The notes beneath the pieces are model-generated. The model was not told the DNA's origin, made no database searches, and worked only from the letters and a program-made list of their open reading frames with translations. A stretch of 64,000 nucleotides of DNA from an uncultured Clostridia bacterium (GTDB taxonomy: Bacteria > Bacillota > Clostridia > Christensenellales > Borkfalkiaceae), in assembly GCA_944359365.1 (NCBI GenBank), contig CALVST010000002.1:1-64000 (forward strand), read 5' to 3'. The position numbers were made by a program, and so were the translations under genes. Shown here in pieces: positions 7,984-16,666 of this stretch. Position 1 is the stretch's first letter; every line of letters starts with the position of its first letter.

Positions 7984-10308
7984 ATGGATCTCATCATCGT
8001 AGAGTCGCCTTCCAAGGCGAAGACCATCTCAAAATATTTAAAAGGCAAGTACAGAGTGGACGCCTCCGGCGGGCATGTGCGCGACCTTCCCGAAAAGCGC
8101 CTCGGGGTGGATATCGCAAACAACTTCGAGCCGACCTACGTCGTAACGCCCGAAAAAAAGGCGATCATCAAGCGCCTCACCGACGAGGCCGCCAAGGCGG
8201 ACAACGTATACCTCGCGACCGACCCGGACCGCGAAGGCGAGGCGATCTCTTGGCACTTAAAAAACGTTTTAAAACTCAAAGACGGCAAAAACCGCATCGA
8301 GTTCAACGAAATATCTCCCGCCGCGGTCACCAAGGCGCTTGAAAACCCGCGCGAGATCGACTATAACCTCGTCGATGCGCAGCAGGCGCGCCGCGTGCTC
8401 GACAGGTTGGTCGGTTACAAACTTTCCCCGCTCCTTTGCAAGCGCATCCGTTCGGGGCTTTCCGCAGGGCGCGTGCAGTCGGTCGCGCTCAGGCTGATCG
8501 TGGACAGGGAAAGGGAAATTCAGGCGTTCGTCCCCGAAGAGTACTGGAACATCAACGCGGAATTGCAGGACAAGCCGAAGGCTTATTCTCCTTTCAAGGC
8601 GCTCCTTTCCGAAAAGAACGGCAAAAAGTACAAGCCTTCGAACAAAGAGGAGTCTGACGCGCTCATCGCCGCCATCGACGGCAAGCCGTACATCGTAAAG
8701 GAGATCAAAAAGGCGCTCGCAAAGTCGCACGCGCCCGCACCGTTCACCACTTCCACGCTGCAGCAGGACGCGTCCAATAAATTCGGCATGACCTCTCCCG
8801 AAGTCATGCTCGTGGCCCAGCACCTTTACGAGGGCATCGATACCGAAAAGGAAGGGCACATCGCGCTCGTTACCTATATCCGTACCGACTCGGTGCGCGT
8901 TTCCGCCGAGGCGCAGGAGCGCGCGCGCGGCTATATCGCCGAAAAATACGGCAAGGAATACGTTCCCGCCAAGCCCAACTTTTATAAGTCCAAAAAGGAC
9001 GCGCAGGACGCGCACGAGTGCATCCGCCCGATCGACATCACCCGCACCCCCGAAAGCATGAAAGGGGTGCTCGATAAAAAGCATTACAACGTTTACAAAC
9101 TCATATACGAGCGCTTTATCGCATCGCAGATGAGCGAAGCGGTCTACAACAGCGTCAAGATAAAAATAGACAACAGCGGCTACACTTTCAAGGCGAGCGG
9201 CAGAACGCTCAAATTTACGGGCTTTACCGCCGTCTATCAGGACGCCGCGCCCAAACAGGACGCATCCAAAAACGGCGAGGACGAGGCGGAAACGAGCAAA
9301 CTTCTGCCCGACCTGAAAGAGGGGGAAGAGGTCGACCTTGTACGCCTTCTGCCCGAACAGAAGTTCACCAAGCCCCCGCAGCGGTATACCGACGCGTCCC
9401 TGGTCAAGGCGATGGAAGACAAGGGCATCGGCCGCCCGTCCACTTACGCGTCCATCATCTCTGTTTTGAGCCGCCGCAAATACGTCACCAAAGACGGCAA
9501 GTACATGGTCCCCACCGAGGTCGCATATCAGATCACAGACCTTTTGATGAAGTATTTTACCGACATCATGGACGTCGGCTTTACGGCGAAGATGGAAGAT
9601 CAGCTCGACCATATCGAGGACGGAGGAGAGGACTGGCGCAAGATCATTGCCGATTTTTATCCTCCCTTTGCGGAAAAACTCGTCTTTGCCTCCAACGACG
9701 GCGCCGAACCTACCGACGAGGTCTGCGATAAGTGCGGGCATCCCATGGTCAGAAAAACGGGGCGCTACGGCAGCTATCTGGCGTGCTCCAACTATCCCGC
9801 CTGTTCGAATATAAAGAGCGAGGGCGCGGAAATTTCCCAAACGAAGTGCCCCAAGTGCGGTGCGAACATGGTCGTAAAGAGCGGCAAGTACGGCAAATTC
9901 CTCGCCTGCCCCAATTACCCCGAATGTTCCACCATCCTGCCCTTCGAAAGCGAACCGTCAGACGTTCCCTGCCCCAAATGCGGGGAAAAGATGATCTACC
10001 GCACGGGCAGATACGGCAAATACCTCAACTGCGTCAAGTGCGGCACGAACAAGCGCATCGCCGAGCTTGCGGGCACCTGCCCCGTGTGCGGTTCGCCCAC
10101 CGAGCGCATGAAGAGCAAGGCGGGCAAAATTTATTACAGCTGTTCCAAATACCCTTCCTGCAAATTTATGAGCTGGGATCTGCCCACGGGCGGCAAATGC
10201 CCCAAGTGCGGCAAATATCTCGTAAAGAAGGGCAAAACGGTGAAATGTTCTTCCTGCGATTACGAGGAAAAAGCGGCGCCCGAAGAGGATGCCCCGCAGG
10301 AAAACTGA
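7984..10308 (+). CDS. topA: DNA topoisomerase I (type IA)
   Basis: 774 residues. TOPRIM domain at the N-terminus (VESPSKAKTISKYL; the acidic metal triad in ATDPDREGEAISWHL about 79-93), then the cleavage domain with the active tyrosine in VTYIRTDSVRVS (about 298-309). It relaxes negative supercoils. The C-terminus is rich in zinc ribbons: about five CxxCG...C units between 580 and 760, more than the usual three or four, with a last reduced unit. The ATG follows GAGG six bases downstream of the end of element A. Confidence 0.98.
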   Translation: MDLIIVESPSKAKTISKYLKGKYRVDASGGHVRDLPEKRLGVDIANNFEPTYVVTPEKKAIIKRLTDEAAKADNVYLATDPDREGEAISWHLKNVLKLKDGKNRIEFNEISPAAVTKALENPREIDYNLVDAQQARRVLDRLVGYKLSPLLCKRIRSGLSAGRVQSVALRLIVDREREIQAFVPEEYWNINAELQDKPKAYSPFKALLSEKNGKKYKPSNKEESDALIAAIDGKPYIVKEIKKALAKSHAPAPFTTSTLQQDASNKFGMTSPEVMLVAQHLYEGIDTEKEGHIALVTYIRTDSVRVSAEAQERARGYIAEKYGKEYVPAKPNFYKSKKDAQDAHECIRPIDITRTPESMKGVLDKKHYNVYKLIYERFIASQMSEAVYNSVKIKIDNSGYTFKASGRTLKFTGFTAVYQDAAPKQDASKNGEDEAETSKLLPDLKEGEEVDLVRLLPEQKFTKPPQRYTDASLVKAMEDKGIGRPSTYASIISVLSRRKYVTKDGKYMVPTEVAYQITDLLMKYFTDIMDVGFTAKMEDQLDHIEDGGEDWRKIIADFYPPFAEKLVFASNDGAEPTDEVCDKCGHPMVRKTGRYGSYLACSNYPACSNIKSEGAEISQTKCPKCGANMVVKSGKYGKFLACPNYPECSTILPFESEPSDVPCPKCGEKMIYRTGRYGKYLNCVKCGTNKRIAELAGTCPVCGSPTERMKSKAGKIYYSCSKYPSCKFMSWDLPTGGKCPKCGKYLVKKGKTVKCSSCDYEEKAAPEEDAPQEN

Positions 10309-10379
10309 ACGCGCAAATTTGTGTGAAAAGTTTTTCACCGCATTTTTACGCGCCTGCAGAAAAAAATTATTAAAAATTC

Positions 10380-10408
10380 TTGACAGCGGCGCGGATATGG
10401 AATATAAT
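10380..10408 (+). promoter_or_regulatory. Promoter of the trmFO-hslV-hslU operon
   Basis: TTGACA (10380-10385) and TATAAT (10403-10408), spacer 17 bases; near-perfect sigma-A consensus. The CIRCE operator starts five bases downstream, over the transcription start. Confidence 0.92.
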
Positions 10409-10412
10409 TGGT

Positions 10413-10439
10413 TTAGCACTCGCAATTGAAGAGTGCTGA
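10413..10439 (+). promoter_or_regulatory. CIRCE operator (HrcA binding site)
   Basis: TTAGCACTC, nine bases, GAGTGCTGA. The consensus is TTAGCACTC-N9-GAGTGCTAA, so there is a single mismatch. It overlaps the expected start of transcription, the normal position for HrcA repression. It places trmFO, hslV and hslU under heat-shock control. Confidence 0.93.
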
Positions 10440-10483
10440 CAATCGCAAAAGTAAAGTGCCAAAAACAGGCGAGGGAGAGAAGT

Positions 10484-11818
10484 TTGCAGCAGAAAACGGG
10501 CGTAAAAGTGATCGGCGCGGGGCTTGCCGGGTGCGAGGCGGCGCATTATCTTGCGGCGCGGGGCATTCCCGTCACCCTTGTGGATATGAAGCCGAAAAAA
10601 TTCACGCCGGCGCATTCCGACGAAAATTTCTGCGAACTCGTTTGCAGCAACTCTTTGAAGAGCGCCGACATGTACGGCAATGCCTGCGGGCTTTTAAAGG
10701 AGGAGATGCGCCTTTTCGGTTCGCTCACCATGGAAGCTGCCGAAAAAACGCGCGTGCCTGCGGGCGGCGCGCTCGCGGTGGAGCGGCACGCCTTTGCGGA
10801 ATACGTCACGCAGAAGATCCGCCAAAACGCGAACATCCGCATTGCAGAGGCGGAAGCGGAGGACATCCCCGAAGGGGAATGGACGATCGTGGCGACGGGC
10901 CCCCTCACGGCGGATAAACTCGCGGAAAAACTTTCGGAGCGTTTCGGGGGCGGGCTGTTTTTTTACGACGCCGCCGCGCCCATCGTGTCCGCGCAGAGCG
11001 TCGACTTTTCGAAGACGTTTACCGCCGACCGTTACGGCAGGGGCGAGGGCGACTACGTCAACTGCCCGATGGACAGAGAGGAGTACGAGGCGTTCGTGGA
11101 CGCATTGCTGTCTGCCGAGCGCGTCATCGCCAGAGATTTTGAAAAACGCGACGTATTCGAGGGGTGCATGCCCGTCGAAATTATGGCGTCGAGGGGAAAG
11201 GACACTCTCCGGTTCGGCACGTTCAAGCCTGTCGGGCTGTACGACGAGAACGGCAAACGCCCGTATGCGGTGTTGCAGCTGCGCAAGGAAAATTGCGAGG
11301 GAACGGCGTACAATCTCGTCGGCTGTCAGACAAATTTGAAATTTGGCGAGCAAAAGCGGGTGTTTTCCATGATCCCCGCGCTGAAAAACGCGGAATTTCT
11401 CCGTTACGGCGTGATGCACCGCAATACTTTCCTCAATTCCCCGCAGATATTAGATGCCGACAGTTCCGTGAAAGGCGACGGGAAAGTGTTTTTCGCGGGG
11501 CAGATGACGGGCGTCGAGGGGTATGTGGAGAGCGCGGCGAGCGGCATTTGGGCGGCGGCGAACTGTGCGCTGAAAATGTGCGGCAAACAGCCTATGCCGG
11601 CGGATACGAGCACGGTCATGGGCGCGCTTGCGGCGCATATATCTGCGCCGAATGCAGATTTTCAGCCGATGAACGCCAATTACGGCATCCTGCGCCCGCT
11701 CGAAAGCGAGGTGCGCGACAAAGCCCTCAAAAAGCGTATGTTTGCCGAGCGGGCTTTGCGCAGTGCGGAAAAGCTCAAAGAATATGCGGAGAGCGCTTTT
11801 GCGGAGCAAGAATTATAA
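10484..11818 (+). CDS. trmFO: Methylenetetrahydrofolate-tRNA-(uracil-5-)-methyltransferase TrmFO
   Basis: Makes ribothymidine at position 54 of tRNA using methylene-THF and FADH2. The dinucleotide-binding motif VKVIGAGLAGCEAAHYLA is at the N-terminus, and the family-specific HSDENFCELVCSNSLKS follows. FAGQMTGVEGYVESAASG lies near the C-terminus. The start is most likely TTG at 10484: AGGGAG lies just upstream and the FAD motif begins six residues later, whereas the in-frame ATG at 10433 overlaps the CIRCE operator. First gene of a CIRCE-controlled operon with hslVU; the xerC gene found between them in Bacillus is absent. Confidence 0.95.
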   Translation: MQQKTGVKVIGAGLAGCEAAHYLAARGIPVTLVDMKPKKFTPAHSDENFCELVCSNSLKSADMYGNACGLLKEEMRLFGSLTMEAAEKTRVPAGGALAVERHAFAEYVTQKIRQNANIRIAEAEAEDIPEGEWTIVATGPLTADKLAEKLSERFGGGLFFYDAAAPIVSAQSVDFSKTFTADRYGRGEGDYVNCPMDREEYEAFVDALLSAERVIARDFEKRDVFEGCMPVEIMASRGKDTLRFGTFKPVGLYDENGKRPYAVLQLRKENCEGTAYNLVGCQTNLKFGEQKRVFSMIPALKNAEFLRYGVMHRNTFLNSPQILDADSSVKGDGKVFFAGQMTGVEGYVESAASGIWAAANCALKMCGKQPMPADTSTVMGALAAHISAPNADFQPMNANYGILRPLESEVRDKALKKRMFAERALRSAEKLKEYAESAFAEQEL

Positions 11819-11833
11819 AAAGGAGTAAAAATA

Positions 11834-12367
11834 ATGCCTGAATTCAGGGGTACAACGATATGCGCCGTCAAAAAGGACGGCAAAACGGCGATCGCGGGCG
11901 ACGGACAGGTCACCATGGGCGAATCGGTCGTGTTCAAGAGCAATGCGGTCAAAGTGCGCCGCATTTACGACGGCAAAGTCATTCTGGGCTTTGCGGGAAG
12001 CGTTTCCGACGCGTTTTCCCTTTCCGAAAAGTTCGAAGGGATGCTGAACAAATTTTCGGGGAACCTCATGCGTTCGGCGGTGGAACTTGCCGAGCTTTGG
12101 CGCACCGACCGCGCGAGAAAACTTGAAGCGATGATGATCGTCGCGGACAAAGACCTTCTTTTGGTCATCAACGGCGGCGGCGAAGTTATCGAGCCGGACG
12201 GCGGCGTCTGCGCCATCGGCAGCGGCGGCAACTATGCGCTTGCGGCGGCGCGCGCGCTCGCAAAAGAAACGAACGACTCCGCCGAAGAGATCGCCTATAA
12301 AGCGCTCAAAATAGCGAGCGAGATCTGCGTATACACGAACGACCATATCACGGTCGAGGTCGTGTAA
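11834..12367 (+). CDS. hslV: ATP-dependent protease subunit HslV (ClpQ)
   Basis: 177 residues, normal length. Proteasome-like peptidase that forms a double ring with HslU. The N-terminal nucleophile threonine is in RGTTICAV, so about six residues would be removed in the mature protein. AGDGQVTMG and [10 protein letters not shown] are family signatures, as is the C-terminal [19 protein letters not shown] precedes the ATG. Co-transcribed with hslU, 20 bases downstream. Confidence 0.97.
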   Translation: MPEFRGTTICAVKKDGKTAIAGDGQVTMGESVVFKSNAVKVRRIYDGKVILGFAGSVSDAFSLSEKFEGMLNKFSGNLMRSAVELAELWRTDRARKLEAMMIVADKDLLLVINGGGEVIEPDGGVCAIGSGGNYALAAARALAKETNDSAEEIAYKALKIASEICVYTNDHITVEVV

Positions 12368-12387
12368 ACGCGCGGGAGGTGCAATAT

Positions 12388-13698
12388 ATGAATCAGCTTT
12401 CACCCAAACAGATCGTAAACGAATTGGACAAATACATCATCGGGCAGGATAAGGCAAAGCGCGCCGTGGCGATCGCGCTGCGCAACCGTTACAGAAGGAG
12501 CAAACTTTCCGAGGCAGACCGCGAAGAGATCACGCCGAAAAACATCATCATGAAAGGCCCCACGGGCGTCGGCAAAACGGAGATCGCAAGGCGGCTCGCC
12601 AAGCTCGTAAAGGCGCCCTTCATCAAAGTGGAGGCGACAAAGTATACCGAGGTCGGTTACGTCGGGCGCGACGTGGAAAGCATGATCCGCGACCTCGTGG
12701 AGTGCTCCATCCGCCTCGTCAAAGAGGAAAAGATGAAAGAGGTTTCCGTCAAGGCGGAAGCCGTCGCGGAAAAGAAGATCGTTTCCATCCTTTCGGACAT
12801 GAAAAAATCGGAAAGGGGAGAAATGGCGAAGGAAGTATTCGACGCGAAATTGCTCGAAGATCTGCGCGCGGGCAAATTCAACGACACGCAGATCGAGATC
12901 GAAGTGGTAGACGCCCCCAAGAGCATGGAGATCGTGCCCGGCGGCGCGGAGATCAATATCGGCTCTATTTTCGGCGATATGCTACCCAAAAAGAAAAAGC
13001 GCCGCAAAATGACCGTAAAACAGGCGATGCAGCAGATCATCAATGAGGAATCGGAAAAACTCATCGACGACGACAGCGTTACCACCGAGGCGCTCTCCCG
13101 CGCGGAAGAGCAGGGCATCATCTTCATCGACGAGATAGACAAGATCGCCGGCAAAGCCAATCAGGGCGGGGCAGACGTTTCCCGCGAGGGCGTGCAGAGG
13201 GATATCCTTCCCATCGTCGAGGGTTGCACCGTCATGACCAAGTACGGCGCGGTCAAGACCGACTTCATCCTCTTTATCGCGGCGGGCGCTTTCCATATCT
13301 CCAAGGTGGAAGACCTCATCCCCGAATTGCAGGGCAGGTTCCCCATCAACGTAGAGCTTGAAAGCCTTTCCAAGGAAGATTTCGTGAAGATCCTGACGCA
13401 GCCGCGGAACGCAATTACTTCGCAGTACGGCAAACTTCTGAGCGTGGACAACATCGACCTGAAATTCACCGACGACGCGATCGAAGAGATCGCGCAGATC
13501 TCTGCGGACATGAACGCGACGAGCGAAGACATCGGCGCGCGCCGCCTGCACACGGTCATGGAATATCTGTTGGAAGACATCTCTTTCAACGCCGGCGGAG
13601 ATTACCCGACGGTAGAAGTGACCATCGACAAAAAGTACGTCGACGAACACCTGGAAAAGATGATCCGCAACAGGGATCTGAAAAAATATGTGTTATAA
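12388..13698 (+). CDS. hslU: ATP-dependent protease ATPase subunit HslU (ClpY)
   Basis: 436 residues. AAA+ unfoldase partner of HslV. Walker A is [12 protein letters not shown] (about 54-65), Walker B is [10 protein letters not shown] (about 247-256), and the sensor/arginine-finger region [20 protein letters not shown] is near the C-terminus. The intermediate I-domain (about 110-240) is present. The start ATG at 12388 has GGGAGG at a spacing of 8; the upstream GTG at 12379 would overlap that site. The stop is followed within 20 bases by mosaic element B. Confidence 0.97.
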   Translation: MNQLSPKQIVNELDKYIIGQDKAKRAVAIALRNRYRRSKLSEADREEITPKNIIMKGPTGVGKTEIARRLAKLVKAPFIKVEATKYTEVGYVGRDVESMIRDLVECSIRLVKEEKMKEVSVKAEAVAEKKIVSILSDMKKSERGEMAKEVFDAKLLEDLRAGKFNDTQIEIEVVDAPKSMEIVPGGAEINIGSIFGDMLPKKKKRRKMTVKQAMQQIINEESEKLIDDDSVTTEALSRAEEQGIIFIDEIDKIAGKANQGGADVSREGVQRDILPIVEGCTVMTKYGAVKTDFILFIAAGAFHISKVEDLIPELQGRFPINVELESLSKEDFVKILTQPRNAITSQYGKLLSVDNIDLKFTDDAIEEIAQISADMNATSEDIGARRLHTVMEYLLEDISFNAGGDYPTVEVTIDKKYVDEHLEKMIRNRDLKKYVL

Positions 13699-13717
13699 GA
13701 TATTCACGAAAAGGGAA

Positions 13718-14540
13718 TTCACACTTTCCTCGTGCAAAGGCACTGCGGAAAGTCGTGATTTTTAGGAAAACCCCAACGTTCGCCGTTTTGGAAAACGGCT
13801 CTGCGTTCGGATTTTTCCTCTTTGGCACGTCGCGGCAAAATATATTATGCAAGCATTTACAATACTTGCAAATGCTGTGCTCCTATATATTTGCCGCTCC
13901 TTATTCCCAAAAATCTCACACCGCTGCGCGCGTTGCGATTTTTGGGAGCCCTGTTTATAGGGCTTGCACTAATATAAATGCGGCAAATTCACCTTTCCTG
14001 CCAAAGGCCGCGCATCGCGGCAAATCGGGGGCTTATTCCGAAAAGTGCGATTTTCGGAAACGCAAGTGATTATTTGGGTTCACGAAAACCTCGGCGAGCT
14101 GACGCCTGCGGTTTTCCGTGATTTGAGGGCGACACCATTGCTCGCCGACATACTGTCGGCTCGACAACGGTTTCTCCGCTCTTTGCGCCCTTTTAGGGGC
14201 ACACATAGTATGCAAGGGGCGCAAATTCACCCTCTTCCCGTAAGGCAAAGCGTTGCCAAATAGGGGTGCGCTGCGGAAAATTGCGATTTCCCTTGCGCGA
14301 ATTATTATTTAATAATCAAATGCGCGTTTGAAAACCACGCTTTTCAAAAAGCGCACTCAATTTGCCGCATACTTGCGGCTTGCCGAAAAAGAGTGAATGC
14401 GAAAATTGCAATAATAGGAAAGCCCTTAAAAATTTTCGCAGAGAGAAAAACGCCGCAGAGCCGACCTGCGCGTCGGCGAACGGCGGTTGTCTCTCAAAAT
14501 CACGACTTTCCGCAGTGCCTTTGCACGAGGAAAGTGTGAA
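13718..14540. repeat. Mosaic palindromic element B with 42-base perfect terminal inverted repeats
   Basis: It fills the hslU-hisS gap (861 bases). Ends 13718-13759 and 14499-14540 are perfect reverse complements and run TTCAC...GTGAA inwards. Internal hairpins: 13764-13819, 13832-13897, 13906-13946, 14036-14059, 14079-14122 (TTCACGAAAACC...GGTTTTCCGTGAT), 14185-14222, and an AT-rich palindrome 14300-14318. Shorter stems lie near 14115-14180 and 14370-14490. No conserved reading frame: the frame open at 13755-14069 is broken differently in copy A. Confidence 0.92.
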
Positions 14541-14559
14541 CAAGGATTTAGGAGTTTTT

Positions 14560-15819
14560 ATGATCAACATACCTAAGGGCACGAAAGACGTGCTCCCTTC
14601 CGAAGCCTATAAATGGCACTTTGTAGAAAACACGGCGCGGCGCATTTCCGCACTTTACAACCTGAAAGAGATCCGCACCCCCGTGTTCGAACATACCGAG
14701 CTGTTTTTGCGCGGCGTGGGGGATACGACCGACATCGTGAACAAGGAAATGTATACCTTTCTCGACAAAGGAGAGCGCAGCATCACCTTAAAGCCCGAGG
14801 GTACGGCGGGCGTCGTGCGTTCGTTTATCGAAAACGGGCTAGCAAGCGGCGTTCTGCCCCTCAAAATGTACTACATCATCCCCGTGTTCCGTTACGAGCG
14901 CCCGCAGGCGGGCAGGCTGCGCGAACATCATCAGTTCGGCGTGGAGATCTTCGGCGGAAAGGGGCCCGAAACGGATGCGGAGGTCATATTGCTCGCGCGC
15001 GACTATATCGCGGCGCTCGGCGTGGAAAACGTGGAGCTGAACCTCAACAGCATCGGCTGCAAACACTGCCGCCCCAAATTCAACGAGGCGCTCAAAGAGT
15101 ATCTGCGCCCGCACCTTTCCGAAATGTGCCCCACCTGCAACGCGCGCTTTGAAAAGAACCCTCTGCGCATTCTCGACTGCAAAGAGGAAGCGTGCTCGAA
15201 AATCAACGCGGGCGCGCCCAAAACGGTGGATTTTTTGTGCGACGAGTGCCGCGAACACTTCGAACAGCTCAAAAGTATTCTCGATTCCTGCGGCGTAAAG
15301 TACAAGCTGAACCCCAAGCTCGTGCGCGGGTTGGATTATTATTCCAAAACCGTCTTTGAATTTGTTTCCACCGACATCGGCGCGCAGGGCACCGTGCTCG
15401 GCGGGGGCAGGTACGATACCCTCATCGAAAACCTCGGCGGCCCGTCCGTTCCCGCGGTCGGATTCGGTAGCGGCATCGAAAGGATGCTGCTCGTGCTCGA
15501 AAACACGGGCAAAAACATCCCCGAAGAGGCGCCCGTCGGCGTATATGCCGCGGGGCTGGACGATGCGGGCAGGCGCGCGGCGTTCGCCCTCGTGAACGAT
15601 TTAAGGAAGACGGGCATTTCCGCGGAGTTCGACCACGCGGCGCGTTCTGTCAAGGCGCAGTTCAAATATGCGGGAAAGATCGGCGCGAAGTACGTCGCCG
15701 TCATCGGTTCGAACGAATTGGAGAGCGGTGAGTATACCGTCAAAAACATGGCGGATTCCACTTCCGAAACGGTGAAGGCGGAGAATGCCGTTTCTTACCT
15801 GCGGGAGAAATTGGAATGA
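14560..15819 (+). CDS. hisS: Histidyl-tRNA synthetase
   Basis: Class II aminoacyl-tRNA synthetase, 419 residues. Starts INIPKGTKDVLPSEAYKW; motif 2 is VFRYERPQAGR (about 113-123); histidine-specific VRGLDYYSKTVFEF (about 254); motif 3 region VGFGSGIERMLL (about 305). C-terminal anticodon-binding domain. An upstream in-frame ATG at 14362 lies inside the mosaic repeat; the ATG at 14560 has TAGGAG and matches the family N-terminus. It overlaps the next gene by 4 bases (ATGA). Confidence 0.97.
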   Translation: MINIPKGTKDVLPSEAYKWHFVENTARRISALYNLKEIRTPVFEHTELFLRGVGDTTDIVNKEMYTFLDKGERSITLKPEGTAGVVRSFIENGLASGVLPLKMYYIIPVFRYERPQAGRLREHHQFGVEIFGGKGPETDAEVILLARDYIAALGVENVELNLNSIGCKHCRPKFNEALKEYLRPHLSEMCPTCNARFEKNPLRILDCKEEACSKINAGAPKTVDFLCDECREHFEQLKSILDSCGVKYKLNPKLVRGLDYYSKTVFEFVSTDIGAQGTVLGGGRYDTLIENLGGPSVPAVGFGSGIERMLLVLENTGKNIPEEAPVGVYAAGLDDAGRRAAFALVNDLRKTGISAEFDHAARSVKAQFKYAGKIGAKYVAVIGSNELESGEYTVKNMADSTSETVKAENAVSYLREKLE

Positions 15820-16265
15820 CGGAGCGCGCGCTCGTCGTAAAGACGTCCGGCAAGATCGCCGTGCTGCAGATAGAAAAAAAGCCCGAGTGCGAAGGCTGTA
15901 AAATATGCGCCTTCAAAAACGGCAAAAGCCGCGTAAAGGTAAAAGCGCTCAACACCTGCGGCGCGAAGGCGGGCGACACGGTCGTCGTCAAAGCGGAAAA
16001 GGACAACCGCGCGCTCGCGTCTTTCATCGTGTACATCGTGCCCGTCCTTTTGGCGGGGGTAGGGGTGCTTGTCGGCGCGCTCTGTTTTGAGAAGGAAGTG
16101 TGGATCGCTCTTTTGTGCATCGCGGGGCTCGTGCTCGGCTTTGCGGCGGTCTTTATAGCGGATAAAATATTTTCGGGTTCGCGCGGTTTCGGAATGGAAG
16201 CCGTTGAAATATGCGATACTAATGCAGAGAATAAGGAGGAAAAGAAAAATGGTCAAAATGTTTAA
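15816..16265 (+). CDS. RseC/SoxR-reducing-system family membrane protein
   Basis: 149 residues. An N-terminal domain contains a cysteine cluster CEGCKICAF (about 28-36), followed by two membrane segments (about 66-88 and 92-114) and a short tail. This is the RseC_MucC layout. In Gram-negatives the family is linked to SoxR reduction or sigma-E control; in Clostridia it often sits by Rnf or redox genes. Here it is translationally coupled to hisS and overlaps trxA by 17 bases, suggesting a redox role, which is inference. Confidence 0.75.
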   Translation: MTERALVVKTSGKIAVLQIEKKPECEGCKICAFKNGKSRVKVKALNTCGAKAGDTVVVKAEKDNRALASFIVYIVPVLLAGVGVLVGALCFEKEVWIALLCIAGLVLGFAAVFIADKIFSGSRGFGMEAVEICDTNAENKEEKKNGQNV

Positions 16266-16563
16266 GGGCGCGGATTTCCGCGCCGCAATGAAGGAGCAGA
16301 GGACGCTCGTCGTCGACTTTTATGCCGATTGGTGCGGCCCGTGCAGGATGCTTGCGCCCGTCATGGAAGGGCTTTCCGACGAGTACGAGGGCAAGGCGGA
16401 ATTCGTCAAGATCGACGTGGACGATAACCCCGACCTCGCGCGCGATTATTCCATCATGAGCATACCCTGCGTCATGGTCTTCAAGGGCGGAGCGCTTGCG
16501 GGCAAAAACGTCGGCTTTGCGCCGAAAGACGCGATGAAGGAATTTATCGATAAATATATCTGA
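16249..16563 (+). CDS. trxA: Thioredoxin
   Basis: 104 residues with the active site WCGPC in VVDFYADWCGPCRMLAP (about 19-35), the cis-proline loop MSIPCVMVFKGG (about 73-84) and normal length. Disulfide reductase of the cytoplasm. Start chosen at ATG 16249, after AAGGAGG; the upstream in-frame ATG at 16204 would lie inside rseC without a site. Unusual point: the residue after the cis-proline is a third cysteine (IPC), where many thioredoxins have Thr. Confidence 0.95.
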   Translation: MVKMFKGADFRAAMKEQRTLVVDFYADWCGPCRMLAPVMEGLSDEYEGKAEFVKIDVDDNPDLARDYSIMSIPCVMVFKGGALAGKNVGFAPKDAMKEFIDKYI

Positions 16564-16583
16564 ACGGAAACTTAAAACGCAGA

Positions 16584-16613
16584 GCGCCGCGGCGAAAGCC
16601 GCGGCGCGTTTTA
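16584..16613 (+). terminator. Intrinsic terminator after trxA
   Basis: Perfect 10-base stem GCGCCGCGGC / GCCGCGGCGC with a GAAA tetraloop, followed by GTTTTAT. Confidence 0.9.
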
Positions 16614-16618
16614 TATGC

Positions 16619-16647
16619 TTGCTTTTCGCCCGCGCGTCTGTTATAAT
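16619..16647 (+). promoter_or_regulatory. Promoter of the paralogous membrane-protein pair
   Basis: TTGCTT (16619-16624) and TATAAT (16642-16647), spacer 17 bases; about 20 bases before the ATG at 16667. Confidence 0.7.
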
Positions 16648-16666
16648 GAAAGAGAGGAAAAACGCC

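Noticed and set aside
11819..12387. xerC or codY expected in the dprA-topA-trmFO-hslVU neighbourhood
   Set aside because: trmFO is followed directly by hslV, and hslU by a repeat; neither gene is present.
13755..14069. 104-codon frame inside element B, with counterparts in element A (7427-7648, 7537-7740)
   Set aside because: Frames shift between copies and the differences are in loops or preserve pairing, not codons. It is explained by repeated hairpins.
7390..14540. CRISPR array
   Set aside because: Repeats are not regularly spaced, differ in length and orientation, and have no unique spacers or cas genes nearby.
7390..14540. Integron attC array
   Set aside because: Bulged hairpins recall attC sites, but no integrase, cassette genes or R-box consensus are seen.
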